A stretch of DNA of 64,000 bases from contig OV121085.1 in assembly GCA_921293015.1 (NCBI GenBank), forward strand, positions 25,247,911-25,311,910, read 5' to 3'. Positions 1-12,174 of the stretch are shown here, piece by piece. Both the position numbers and the translations under genes were made by a program. The notes beneath the pieces were generated by a model. That model saw only the letters and a list, made by a program, of their open reading frames with translations. It did no database searches and was not told the origin of the DNA. Position 1 is the first letter of the stretch, and the number at the start of each line of letters is the position of its first letter. This DNA is from Phorcus lineatus. Its lineage: Eukaryota; Mollusca; Gastropoda; Trochida; Trochidae.

Positions 1-1400
1 CTCGCCTATTAGCTCGCCGTTTGCTCAGCCTATTATTCTTACACCCGGCTAGAACAGATGTATTGTTATCTAAAATATTACCCTAGTCTTGTGTATTCGG
101 TTACATAAAACTCCACGCGGAAATCGCATCCAAAAAGCCATCTTGAATCTCTCACTTTCCTTGTGTGATGTTGGGATTATATATGTATTTCCCTGCTCCC
201 CTCACCCGTCACGTTAATCGCACCACAAAGGTATTGTCGCCGATTAAAAAAGTTTGGGTCCTCTATGAAATAAGCGCGTTGGTAAGTCAGGACAGTTTAA
301 CTAAAGGATATAACAGAAGAAGAAAATTATTTATTTTTATAGTTTTAATATACATAAAATATACATAACGCACGTGATAAAATGTCGGGAGTTTCCACTT
401 GCAGTTCCGCGCGTAGAAGGCGCTTGGAGCCATATAAATTTTTTCGCCATGTTATCTTTCATTCAAATTGAGTAAATTGTACTCATTATATATATATCTT
501 ACCTCTCTTCTTTTTGTTTGAGAATTCGAAATTTAATGATGATGGCATTGTAATAAAAATGTGAGAATTCTCAGAAAATATTTTTTTTCATGCCCACATA
601 TACAACTCAATTCGCAATAACGCGTTTTAAAAACCACATGGCATTTGCTAATGTTAAAAAATTAAAAATAATATTTAAAAAAATATTTGGTACCTTTGAA
701 TATATTTTATTTGATGTATGATACGATAAACATTTTATTGTAAAACATTTTACTATATATCATAACTTATCATATAGAGCGAAATAACGAAAGTGAATTT
801 CTAGTTTAAAAGACTAATGTTATTTAAACGTCAACACTTAGAAATTGAAATATGTATTAGAAATATAACATACAAAATATTTTTCTTGTACATTTTTTGT
901 TGAGAACGCGAAGGATTATCAAGACCGTTTCGGAATTAGCGAGATGGTTGGCCGCACACTGACATGGCATTAAAAAGTAATCAACACACTTCAAAATTTA
1001 AAATTGGTATGAATTGAGAATAATGTATAGCAAAGTAGAAATCTGCGCTACATTTCTGGTGTTTACAAACACCCTGGTGGGCTGGGTGTCCGAACAATGC
1101 TCGCAGGGACAGATCGCGGCTTTACGTATGTAAATGCGTGTCGCCGTCTTGTGTAGTGGCGAATTGACACGATAGGTTTAGCCGCTCCGGCCTGACACAC
1201 ATCACCTGCACGTGTGCTGTATATTTCATCTGTCATTTTGAACGCTACTTTAACAAACATGAAATATTCCCATAACTTTTAATTTGATATTAATAATCTA
1301 TTTGATTATCAAAAATTAAGTTAACCGTTATCGAGCCTCCTGAAATCTGATGAATATTAACATGCATGATTATTGTCACACTGTAGACGGGCGGACTCAC
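1..1400. other. non-coding stretch, nothing recognised
   Basis: The stretch is strongly AT-rich up to about 960 and more GC-balanced at 1040-1260. The balanced part has a 65-codon minus-strand ORF with no recognisable motif. The plus-strand ORF at 165-368 has no domain, and the GTAAGT at its end has no convincing acceptor upstream. Confidence 0.5.
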
Positions 1401-1481
1401 CTTTCATGCTTGTCCGAGCCGGGGTCTGTGTCGGCAAACGGGCTGCCTCCTCCTCCTCCACCCTCGCCACTCTCAACTCGC
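1401..1481 (-). CDS. candidate internal coding exon, 81 nt
   Basis: On the minus strand a TTGTAG acceptor (AG at 1482-1483) and an AAAG/GTGAGT donor (GT at 1399-1400) bracket 81 nt. Two of three frames are open. Entered in phase 2 it reads RVESGEGGGGGGSPF and then ADTDPGSDKHE, a Gly-run followed by an acidic, polar stretch like a disordered linker in a regulatory protein. Entered in phase 1 it reads ELRVARVEEEEAARL and onward. The exon is symmetric in both frames, so it could be skipped without a frameshift. It is GC-rich against AT-rich flanks. I do not recognise the protein. The polypyrimidine tract is weak. Candidate 5' exons on the same strand lie at 6361, 42977 and 62381. Confidence 0.45.
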
Positions 1482-2455
1482 CTACAACACGCAAAGTACA
1501 CGCACTATACAGCATATTGAGACGAATGTGATACGATTACTATATATTAAAATAATTCACAATGATGAGATTAAGCACTCTGAATTATTACTTCTCAGTA
1601 GGAGTGCCGTTGATATTAAAACTGGATAATGTATCAAGTTCTGACGGCGTTAAACAAACTAAATCTTTCAGGTTGAGTTACAGTTACTGGTTATACTATC
1701 GTAAGTGTCCAATAGAGTCACAAGAGGGTTTGCACTTCCCGATGTGGTGTTTACAGACCGATAACTGCGAATGACCTCTTATAAATCGCCATGCAAAATT
1801 GAGAGACTAGGCGAACGTACACTTATTTCGACAGGGGTAGCCTACATCCTTCGCCGTGAATGCACTTTGCCACTGACGGGATTGGTGAGCGCGGCCGTGT
1901 GTACAGGTATATTGGTAGGTATCGGTCCAGTGTGCAGCTTTAGTCCATGCAGTGTGGAGTGAAACTTCTTGCTAGTATAGCGACCCCTTGACCCGGCGCG
2001 ACTCTGGGTCCGGGTGGGGGAGAGAACACATGGTCAGAGCCAGCACGACTCCCATGTCGTGTTGTCTTGTCGTCTGTGCTCCGTCACTCTCTCGTTCTCT
2101 CTGTGACTCTCTCGTTCTCTCCCTTATTCGACAGGGTGGTAGAGTACCACACTGCTATCTGGATCTGTGCTGTATCCAAGTCAATTTGTCCGGAGACAGA
2201 GACGCGCCGATCAAGACTCTTATGATAATTAATTCGCAGGATGATGTCAAGTTTTCATGTTGCATTGGTCGTAACAATCGACCAGACTTTAACACGGCCA
2301 CTAAAGTAATACAAAGACCTGGTCGGTTTATCAATGCAAACTCGTCAGTCGAGCGAAAAAATTTCCCGATGAAAATAGTCAATTTTTGAGTAGGTTTTCA
2401 CTGCTTGCTTCGACTCTAACGTCAATCATGTGCTCCAATGCGAAAAGCCTGAGTT
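1482..2455. other. non-coding stretch with unsupported ORFs
   Basis: It contains a 133-codon plus-strand ORF (1988-2389), rich in Ser, Cys and Arg, that includes a CT-rich run at 2085-2120 and has no domain signature. Base composition is more balanced than the flanks, which may reflect proximity to the promoter-like patch at 2456. Confidence 0.4.
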
Positions 2456-2580
2456 CTGACCAATTGGCATTATAGAGACCAATCACACGGCACAGTGCTT
2501 CCAACACTCAGCCCTCTGACTGGCTGACGGCTTGCTAGCTCCACTAAGAAAGCAGTGGGCGGGGCGGAGGGCGGGGCTAA
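2456..2580. promoter_or_regulatory. GC-box and CCAAT cluster
   Basis: Two CCAAT motifs (in GACCAATTGG near 2457 and GACCAATCAC near 2476) are followed about 80 bp later by overlapping GC boxes at 2557-2577 (GGGCGGGGCGG and GGGCGGGGC). This is the usual NF-Y plus Sp1/KLF arrangement of TATA-less promoters. CCAAT orientation favours plus-strand transcription, but the first motif is palindromic. No spliced first exon could be assigned. It could also be an enhancer or chance. Confidence 0.4.
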
Positions 2581-3734
2581 TGAACGCATGGTCGCTTCCA
2601 CAGTAATGTGTATGAATGGATAGAAGGGAGTCAGTAATCAGCAATTGTGACTGCATGTTGTCAGTGAATGAGGCAAGTGCTGAGAGTGAGAGGAGAGTCA
2701 ATGTTAGCCCGACCATGCCACTTCTACTTGCGTACTCAATGGTATATTGTCACCCTTCGTGAGTCATTTAACAAACACAGTGTGAGGCCATTGGCGAGAA
2801 GAGGGGGCACGAGCAGTCTGAATGAAGCAAATCTTCAACCTTATCTGGCAGTGTTCTTCTCAGTCAATGGCATTACTGTGTCTTTCATGTCACATACATT
2901 CACTGCACAAGTCAACTGCTCGAGAGGCATCAGTCCCTGACTTTCGTCAACAATCTCACTTTCGTTTTTTTCACCTTACTCTAGAGCATGGGAAAATGTA
3001 TATATTGGAAATAATATTTCTAAGTTATTTAAAGCTATGGATCAGAAGTGATGGGACATATTTATGTTATGTTGCCCCGAAATGATATGACGAAACTAAA
3101 GGGGAGTAGAGTAAACACGTTTAATTTGTTTACCAACAGACGATGCACTCTTCAGTGGCAATAAGAAGGGGCTCAGTATCTGCTCACAATGTCAGGTGCC
3201 AAATTTTGTGTATTGGATGTAGAGCGTCGTTTGAAGGCGGTCTAGCGCTGTCAAGTTTTCGCCCCTCAGCCTATTAACTTAATCAGATTAGACTGCCGTA
3301 GAAGCCGGGTATTGGGCTATACTGGAAGATAGGCTTTATCTTAAGCAAATCCTGTCCTAATTCGGAGAATTTTATCATCCCGAGAGTCGCTTGATCAAAT
3401 AGATGTTTGCCACCTGTTTTGGTCGTGAAAGGAGCAAGGAACTCACGACAAGTAGAACAAGCTGTCATCTGACTGGTCTCATAACGCCGCGCTCTGCAAA
3501 CAACAATGTCACCTGCGCATAGTGAGTAATCTTGTCGCACACCGTCAGGGAAACACACTCATCAGCACATCAACCCTTTTGTTCATCAGGTTAGATTTTA
3601 AATTGCTGCCACATATATCACACGGCAATGCATCACGTTATAAAGCAAAATTATCATTGCCAAGTATTACTGTTCTCAAAGTCAGATTTAGAAGACATCG
3701 CTACCCCCACAAAATTAAGAGGAATTTTGTTAAT
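2581..3734. other. non-coding stretch, nothing recognised
   Basis: Short ORFs of up to 91 codons occur on both strands without motifs. The first 400 bases keep the balanced composition of the preceding GC-box patch, then composition returns to AT-rich. Confidence 0.45.
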
Positions 3735-4268
3735 AGGTCGTAGAATATAATGGAATGTTGAAACAGTGGGTGGAATATGGATAAACTCTGGTACAGTGGA
3801 TAAATCCAATTAGTCGAGGATACACTTAGTGGGGTATGGACTATAATGAGTTGGATGTAGAATACAGTGCGTGGAATGTGGAATAAAAGCAAAACGGATG
3901 AAGAGTACGGTAAATGGGATGTGGTATAAAATAAGTGGATTGAAGAGATCAGTTAGTGGACTGAAGAACTCAGTGATTTGGGTCCAAACACAGAGACGGG
4001 GTTTAGAATGTAGCGAGCAATATGTAGAATGCAGTTAGTGGATGTCGAAAAGAGTGAGTATGTAGACATGAGGGCGGTTGTAGAATACAGTTTGGTGGGG
4101 TGGTATGCATGCGGGTGCTTATTGAATACAGTTGGATGGGGTAGAATGAATGCTGGTGGTTATAGAACACAGATTGGTGGGGTTAAATACATGCGACAGG
4201 TTATGGAATAGGTATTTGTGGGGTAAAATGATTGCGGATGGTTGTAGAATACAGTTTGGTGGGGGAAA
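3735..4268. repeat. decayed ~41-bp minisatellite
   Basis: Five units at about 41-42 bp spacing are clear at 4074-4268, with GAATACAG or a close variant at 4083, 4124, 4165, 4205 and 4247, each followed by TTGGTGGGGT and an ATGCATGCG-like segment. Before 4074 the same words (GTAGAATACAG, GTGGAATATGG) recur at irregular spacing, which suggests an older, eroded part of the array. Confidence 0.75.
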
Positions 4269-4698
4269 GATAGATCTATCGGCCACCTGTGATCGAGCAA
4301 TACAAAGCGCGGAGGGGGTTCGTGAGGGTTGCTAGGTTTAGACGGACCGGGTGTAATCATGTCATTGAAAGAGCGTCGTGCAGGTGTGAGTGTGTGTTTA
4401 CCCTGGTCCACGGGACAACTATTTAGACCTCAGTTTCCACAGATTTATTAGAAATACCATAAAGTGGGTAGGCAGCTACTGTCCTCGTCCAGGGATTGAT
4501 AATGCTATGTTGTGTCCCTTTATTTTAGAAGGAGTGGGCTGTCACTTGGAGCGTTGATCTAACCACAAGGCTCTTCACGAGGCTGAGAGTCCGAACGAGA
4601 GCTCTTGACTCGAGCTCTTGTATGTATGCAGTAAGAGATGCTTGCGCTACAATACCCACTTAAACCGGCATCAACAATTATTGTTACAATGGTTCACA
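4269..4698. other. non-coding stretch, nothing recognised
   Basis: This spacer lies between the 41-bp and 30-bp arrays. I see no motif, repeat or convincing ORF. Confidence 0.5.
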
Positions 4699-5512
4699 AT
4701 CAAGACAGAGAAGAAAATATTAAAGACAAATAGACAGAGAGAAAGAACGTCAAAGACAGAGAGAGGGAGAGGAAGAACGTAAAAGACAGGCGGGGAGGAA
4801 TGACGTAAAAGACAGAGGAAGAACGTCAAATACAGACAGGGAGAAGGTCAGAGACAGTGAGGAAGAACATGCATGAAAGACAGAGAGGAATAAAGTCAAA
4901 GACAGAGAGACAGAGAGGAATAAAGTCAAAGACAGAGAGACGGTAAGGAATAAAGTCAAAGACAGAGAGACGGTAAGGAATAAAGTCAAAGACAGAGAGA
5001 CGGTAAGGAATAAAGTCAAAGAGAGAGATACAGAGAGGAATAAAGTCAAAGACAGAGAGACAGAGAGGAATAAAGTCAAAGACAGAGAGACGGTAAGGAA
5101 TAAATTCAAAGAAAGAGAGATGCTTTAGAATATGAAAGGCAGACAGTGGCAGTGAGGAAGTAAATCGCAGACAGAGTCAAATACAGACAGGGAGAAGGTC
5201 AGAGACAGTGAGGAAGAACATGCATGAAAGACAGAGAGGAATAATGTCAAAGACAGAGAGACGGTAAGGAATAAATTCAAAGACAGAGAGACGGTAAGGA
5301 ATAAATTCAAAGACAGAGAGACGGTAAGGAATAAAGTCAAAGACAGAGAGACAGAGAGGAATAAAGTCAAAGACAGAGAGACGGTAAGGAATAAAGTCAA
5401 AGACAGAGAGACGGTAAGAAAGAATGTAAAAGAAAGAGAGATGCTTTAGAATATGAAAGGCAGACAGTGGCAGTGAGGAAGTAAATCGCAGACAGAGAGA
5501 CAGAGAAAGTAT
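4699..5512. repeat. 30-bp purine-rich array with higher-order repeat
   Basis: The core unit is GACAGAGAGACGGTAAGGAA followed by TAAAGTCAAA. A distinct segment with CATGCATGAAAG occurs at about 4870 and 5219, and another with ATGCTTTAGAATATGAAAGG occurs at about 5120 and 5440. So a compound block of roughly 320-346 bp is duplicated, with differing numbers of 30-mers inside. Since 30 is a multiple of three, the minus strand gives repetitive LSVSLSLTLFL-type ORFs at 4750-5536. I read these as by-products of the repeat, not genes. Confidence 0.93.
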
Positions 5513-5713
5513 GTACGGTGGAATCTGCACGTGCAACTGACCAGTCCGGGGACCGTGATCGCAGTCTACTCAAGCCCAAGGTCACTCGTGTCGCCTCGGA
5601 CACATCTGCATATACTAGTATACCGCGACACAGCATGCATGTTTGTCGTAGAATTTAAATATGGGGCGAATTAACAACGAGCTGTCAGTCAGCAGATACA
5701 CTGATACACTTAC

Positions 5714-5716
<3 letters not shown>

Positions 5717-5796
<80 letters not shown>
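5717..5796. repeat. (TAA)n microsatellite
   Basis: An uninterrupted AAT/TAA trinucleotide run of about 26 units. The poly-Tyr minus-strand ORF across it is a by-product. The run has no interruption, so it is probably length-polymorphic. Confidence 0.97.
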
Positions 5797-6360
5797 TAGG
5801 ATTGACGCGTCTATACTTCAAGACTTCCGCCTCAACCTCACACTTCGATCAACCTCATCGTAGCCATAGAGGTATTACTATGTTAAATAGTATATCATCA
5901 AAGTTGTAAAATTATAATTGATGTTCAATTGAATTAGTAGCATATCAGCTCTGACGCCATTCTTTAGATATTGCTGTTGCAAAGTTTGATGAAATCGTCT
6001 GTCTTTGTTTTTGAGGTGTGGGTGTTTGAAGTTCGTCATGTAGAAATGACTGTTTCCCACACCCACATATCATTGAACATAACACTTTAACTGGTAACAT
6101 TTTGATAATCAGGTATTACACAAAACACGTTGGTCTTGCTCATGCGCATACATATATTTTGATAAAATTTTGATCACTTCCACGCTAAAGTACTGATGCT
6201 TCATTTGACTGTAATGAAAAGGCTCGACATTTCCTATATTAAAGGCACTAGTGCACGCTTTTACGGTTTAAATTGGCTATTTCAAGGTTTACGAGGACTT
6301 ATGCATTCACTTAAACTTTCTATCGATACAATGAAATAGTAAACATTCTTTACAACTTAC
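5797..6360. other. non-coding stretch
   Basis: AT-rich sequence directly downstream, on the minus strand, of the signal-peptide exon candidate, so it would be the start of that exon's intron. No repeat or motif was recognised. Confidence 0.45.
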
Positions 6361-6427
6361 CTGCAATCAACAATGAAAACGTTAAGACAGCCGCTATCGG
6401 CTTGGACATATAAAAATCTATGGTTAG
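6361..6427 (-). CDS. candidate first coding exon, signal peptide
   Basis: Read on the minus strand, an ATG at 6409-6407 opens MSKPIAAVLTFSLLIA and is cut one base later by a near-consensus donor, TTGCAG/GTAAGTTG (GT at 6359-6360). The peptide has a short basic n-region, a hydrophobic core and small residues at its end, the form of a secretory signal peptide. A TTTTGTGCACAG acceptor with AG at 6428-6429 would make a 67-nt exon with 18 nt of 5'UTR, or the exon may begin farther upstream at a start site. Coding length is 49 nt and the exit phase is 1. Signal peptides commonly sit on their own small exon in metazoan secreted-protein genes. The mature protein is not seen, and chance cannot be excluded. 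Confidence 0.42.
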
Positions 6428-9127
6428 CTGTGCACAAAACGGATAAATTATTGACACTTGGAAACGGCTGAACTAGTACTGTGTGCAGCTATTGAATTTA
6501 CCTAAACTCTGAACTGATAACAAATCATGAAATATGTTTTATGAAAGCAATGTTGTAAATTAACCGATTTAATAACACAGCATTAGAATTGTTATGAGGT
6601 TGACCATAGCGCCTGCCGTTTCCGCTTTTCTGGTTATGAACAAAATCTTAATATTTCCGATATCGTTGTGTTTACGAAATATTGGCGTGCACTAGTGCGT
6701 TTAAGACCCCTACCTGATTTTCAATTAATTTATAACTTATATATAATAGCCTTTGGTAATATACTGTTTGTTGTGATTAAATTGGCACATATAAACATGT
6801 GATAACATTTTTTCATAAGTAAAGGAGTTCCTTTGAAATTCGTTGAAAATATTGATATTAAATGACCAGTTACGGACTCGTTTTCATCTTTTGTAACTTA
6901 ATACATCTGCTTTAAATAAAACTAAGAATAATGTTTGTGTCTTTCGTAGTCTAAGAACAAAAATTCTCGAAGGAAAATACTCTATAAAATACCTAGAAAT
7001 ATTCAGAAATAAATAAATCAGATTTTTGTTTATGTCCAATTATGTATCTAACAACCTTTTAATGATAATAATTGAAGTGGATTTGCTAAATTTCATTTGA
7101 ATAACAAATTGCAAGAAACAGATTTGGAATCTTATGATTTCTCACAGAGTTATGCCCCTTTGAACATGAAGCTGAGAAATGCCTTTTTGCGAAAATGATG
7201 AAATTTAAAAGAAAATAATTCTTAGACAAATATAAAAACCGCAATTCAGATTACATGTTAATTTGCAATGACTCAGCTTTATATGAGCTATGCACCTAGC
7301 AGTACTGAGAATCGTTAGTGAGAAGATGTTCAAAGGTGCACACGGTCTCAACTGCGAAATTTCACCAAAAATAAAATAAAACTGTTATTACGGCCGAAAA
7401 CCAATATGGGCTTAATCATTGGTGAATATTGTTACCCACAGTTTAGTGAAGGTTTTATGAAATTATCTCTTTAGTTTTTGAGATAATTAGGTTCAAGAAT
7501 TTAACTTCAAGGGGAGATAACTCACGAACATATCGAAATTCAAACATCGGGCTCGACACAAATTTAGGTGATGCGCTATAAGCCCTCGATGGAGTGGTTA
7601 AGTCAGAAATGAAGACACAAATAATGATAATCTTGGGAAGAATAGGTTCTACAGACAATGTCTTGCAGACCTTTAAAGTTCAGTATGAAATAAGTCTGCA
7701 TGGACTATATGTTATAAGACTATCAAAATGATGGTTCATTTAAATGACGCAATTACCAAAATGTTCTATTAACATCAATTAACATATGGAAAGGAAAGTA
7801 ATGAGTTGTTTACCACACGTCGTATAATTCCCTTTCATTACCCTAATAAGATTTGTAAATGAGTTTATAAGGTGCAAAGTCAGTCGCAAAACTGAAGGGG
7901 TGAAATAAATGCAAATCGTAATTACATCACATGACACATAGCTCGGAACAAGACTCGACTGGAGCCGTACAATTAGTCCTGGGTCTGAGTCCTCATACAC
8001 TGCAGGCATTTCACGCTGGGAATCACCTCCACCCACCAACCAACACCCCCCACCTTCACCCCAATGCATAACAATAAATGTGCCCGTATGCAAGGGGAGT
8101 GGTGACGTCATGTTTGGTTTATAATAGGTATACCGTCATCTGTTTTAGGTTTAAAAATACTTCTTTGTTATATATTATTCATACATTATTTACTTCTTGT
8201 TGATTTTGAAGAAAATACCAAAATCGTAAAACTGTAGAGAGCTTCTCTCGGATGCGCGTCACACGTGGTCGCTCTAAGAGACACTCATCATTACGGAGAC
8301 TCAGAACCCCACAATCTGCTAGTAATATCGGTACTGCACTCATTAACATAACTATTAGCTATTTCAATATATGTAAAAAGACTAGTACGTTAACATCAAA
8401 TACTCTTAACCCTTTTCAATATTGAACTTGAATTCGTAAATGGTCTTTAAATTTTATTTTTGTTTAAACGTTTAAGGCAAGGATCCGTAGCCTTTGCAAA
8501 TACTTTGACATGGCTTTATTGACTGTATACACTAGAGCGGCTTGAATAGCGGCAGAGAGCGCCCTGGCAAGCCTAACTTTCTAAGTTTTTCAAGGCAATG
8601 CCGTTTGCTGTGTTGCAAGAGTCATTTGTCGTACGTGAGAGAGAGGCCGAGCAAGCAACTAGTGGCGGGCAGCCAGGTACACGTTACACCCCGTGCTCTG
8701 CAGATAGCTGAACAAATTAGCACACGCCACTCAAACATATCGGCATTAACACATCATTGTCACCCATCATAACCACATGCAACTTACTAATTGGGTTGCT
8801 TAATTACAGAAATGCAAAAAAACCCAACAAATTATAACACAATAAAGTGTTGGTCATCGTTATAGACAACCCTATTGATATACTGAAAACCAAAATACGC
8901 GTAATATGAATATTCTCACGAAGAGCTTTTAGGCAAGTAGAAAGTAATTTTCTAACATCAATTTTAGACAAACATTACATTTTGACAGCTTTTTCTACAT
9001 GTCTTTTATCGATGATATTCCTACCCCTTTACTCCCCATTTCTATAAACAGTATATCAATTATCAACAGTATAGGCTACATTTACCTCCGCACAATCCAT
9101 GTATCTCATTTATTTCACGGTCGCTCA
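6428..9127. other. AT-rich non-coding stretch
   Basis: Very AT-rich with short motif-free ORFs. A C-rich run lies at 8027-8060, and a more balanced patch at 8540-8770 carries a 76-codon ORF without domain. No transposon end or RNA gene was recognised. Confidence 0.5.
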
Positions 9128-9755
9128 ACTTGATCAATCTATTTCTCCAACTTTCTTTACACTATCATATCATAGTTTCCCATCTCTCCACTTGATCCAT
9201 CTATTTCTCCAACTTTCTTTACACTAATATCATAGTTTCCCATCTCTCCACTTGGTCAATCTATTTCTCCAACTTTCTTTACACTATCATATCATAGTTT
9301 CCCATCCCTCCACTTGATCCATGTATTTCTCCAACTTTCTTTACACTATCATATCATAGTTTCCCATCCCTCCACTTGATCCATCTATTTCTCCAACTTT
9401 CTTTACACTATCATATCATAGTTTCCCATCTCTCCACTTGGTCCATCTATTTCTCCAACTTTCTTTACACTATCATATCATAGTTTCCCATCTCTCCACT
9501 TGATCCATCTATTTCTCCAACTTTCTTTACACTATCATATCATAATTTCCCATCTCTCCACTTGGTCCATCTATTTCTCCAACTTTCTTTACACTATCAT
9601 ATCATATTTTCCCATCCCTCCATTTGATACAGATATTCCTCAATCTTTCTTTACACTATCATATCATAGTTTCCTATCTCTCCACTTGATCCATCTATTT
9701 CTCCAATTTTCTCACATTTCCTTATCTCTCCACTTCATCCATCTATGTATACGTC
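9128..9755. repeat. 62-bp minisatellite, 11 units
   Basis: Units begin with ACTTGATCCATCTATTTCTC and start at 9128, 9190, 9250, 9312, 9374, 9436, 9498, 9560, 9622, 9684 and 9732. Most are exactly 62 bp. The third is two bases short and the last is truncated. The plus strand is pyrimidine-rich. Divergence is low in the middle and higher at the right edge, the usual pattern of inward homogenisation. Confidence 0.96.
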
Positions 9756-11965
9756 CGTACTTTACGTGAATCTACATCTATTCCATGTCATATCATGGAC
9801 AATGTGAGCCCTGCCTGGCGGACACCAGTCCAGCGCGCTCAATCTCACATGTCGAGGAAACATGCACGCACAAGGCGGAGGAAGACAGGCGTGGTCCGAC
9901 AGCCTCTGTCCACATCCGAGTATCCCAAATTTCCATTTCTCAACAAAAATCGCTCGCTTTCTCTAAGTTTCTAGTTAATTTTCTGCCAGTTAGTTTTGTT
10001 TGACATGAGATTAGGACAACAGGAAAGCGAAATATGATTCCTTTCGGCCTCGAGACCCTCTCATGATTGCTAGAAAATTACATTATCATATGTCAATATA
10101 CAACTTCGTCGTGCATGACGTCAGCAAAACTCAAACCCTAACACAGCTGCATTTTTTTCTATTCAATTTTCGAAGTTACTATATTTTTTAATTCTAATTG
10201 TCAAACTATTTTATCAAGATAGTAAATAAAAGAATTCACGGGTATGATAAATTCACCTTAATCGAAACATTTCAGAAAATAATTTTTATCAATCCGAGTC
10301 TGATGTCTTTGCGCGTCAGATCGATTTAGGATAGAAGCAGTGTGATGGGTACTGTAGCAAGTTGGACCTGGCCGTCACGCTTGCTGTTTAACCGTGTTCC
10401 GTAAAACACTGGCATTTTGTTGATTGTAAACCGTTCAAACCCGGATTGTGGACCCGATTAAAAAAGCAAGTGGGTCGCAACAGGAAACACTCAATCTTTA
10501 CTAGAACATGGTGGACGAAGAAAATGAGTTTCAATTTGAGATAATTGCTAGTGGAGGTTTGCTGGGCACGGGCAGGTGTAACTAAACCCGTGTGTAGCCC
10601 GCCCGAGCGCATTACGCCGCTGTTTTACAAGTATAATTTGAAAATGTAGCCCAGTGTTTTATTTGACCTCTGTCTAAATCTGGCGAGAGCAAAGTCAACC
10701 ATCTTTCCATTTAATGAACATTAGGCTGGAGATGGGTAGCGGGAATTTACGCCGGCGAGGTTCGGTCACGAGTTGTCGATACAGTATCTATCTAACACAT
10801 AAATCGGCCCCTTTGATAGCACTGAATGTTTGATCAGAACATCTAATATATTTCAATCGTTTGAACACGGAGAAAGCGAGCCTGCCCTGGCGGGACCGTG
10901 TTCCTAATATGATGAGTGGGAATGGGTGGAAATGGGATGGTGATGGAAATAACCAGGATTTTTAGTAACAGTTAAACCTTGTTCTTCTCTGATGGTTTAT
11001 CGGAGGAGTTTTTTTTAAGGTATGGGGCAAGCTGGTTGTATAACGGTATTGCTAACTGGTTGTATGAATGGTTTTTTTTAAACCTTTCTCTTATAATACA
11101 TCTAATGCAAATTCGGTGGCTACTTTTCGCATATGGAACTTTCAATTGAACTCTAAATTGTTCACTTACTACCAATATATTCAAAGACATGATTGGCGTG
11201 TTATGAAATTCTATTCAGATATATTAAAATTTAATTCACCACACTTGAAAGATTAATTCTATCTTGTATAACACGAAATGACAAAATCTTCCTTACCGAC
11301 ACAGTAAATGGGCTGCAGATTCTTGAAATAACCGTGACGTCATTACCATACATTAAACAATGTATTTAGGGCATGACTAATTTCAACAACATAAACAATC
11401 TTTCGGCGATTTACAAGCGAATTTCTACGAATATGATTAACAATGACATTCTTATATTTGTTCAAAAGATTTTTTCGAATGTGAAATCACTTTCCCAGTC
11501 AAATTTACTTCTACAGCCCTATTGATATTTAAACACTTAACTCCAAAAACTATTTTTAATCACACATACTTATATACCAACAAATAATTGGAAAATAACT
11601 CGAACAGTCAATATTCAAGTATTGTATGGATGATTAAAATCCCCAATATTAGAAATGAAGTATAAAAATTATGGACTAAATGCTTTTGCCAAACAACTGG
11701 TATCTCTCTCTAAAAGAGGAGGATCCCTATGTCTAAACCGAGAGTTTTACATGTACAACTTCAACCTTTTAGACTAGCTTCACAGTATTGCTCTCCATAC
11801 GTTGATTCTTTCAAAGTGGAACATTTTATATACATCACCATATAAACGTGTATAGACTTTACTTTGAAATTATTTTTGATATTGAAACGCATCATATAAT
11901 GTAATCATGTAAAGAGATGAAATATGATTGTGCATATCTTTGAATTTGAATTAAACACCAATCGT
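9756..11965. other. non-coding stretch, nothing recognised
   Basis: Mixed composition to about 10900, then AT-rich. A small local duplication of a CTGGTTGTAT-containing segment lies at 11030-11070. No domain was found in the short ORFs. Confidence 0.45.
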
Positions 11966-12174
11966 ATTTTGTTGGATAGAGAAACAACACACTACATATA
12001 CATATTGTAATCGTTGTTTTGTTGGATAGAGAAACAACACACTACATATACATATTGTAATCGTTGTTTTGTTGGATAGAGAAACAACACACTACATATA
12101 CATATTGTAATCGTTGTTTTGTTGGATAGAGAAACAACACACTACATATACATATTGTAATCGTTGTTTTGTTG
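11966..12174. repeat. 50-bp minisatellite, 4 near-identical units
   Basis: GTTGGATAGAGAAACAACAC recurs at 11971, 12021, 12071 and 12121, an exact 50-bp period, and the four units are identical over almost their whole length. The array has not diverged, so it is probably recent or polymorphic. Confidence 0.97.

Noticed and set aside
502-520. Minus-strand donor GAGAG/GTAAGATATA
   Set aside because: The upstream sequence is AT-rich, has stops in all frames and lacks an acceptor.
1988-2389. 133-codon plus-strand ORF
   Set aside because: No recognisable domain, crosses a simple CT-rich run, and no splice-site support.
4750-5536. LSVSLSLTLFL-type minus-strand ORFs
   Set aside because: The unit is 30 bp, so any stop-free frame persists. 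The hydrophobic pattern comes from the purine-rich repeat and not from a membrane protein.
5615-5821. ORF with poly-Tyr
   Set aside because: Translation of a (TAA)n microsatellite on the complementary strand.
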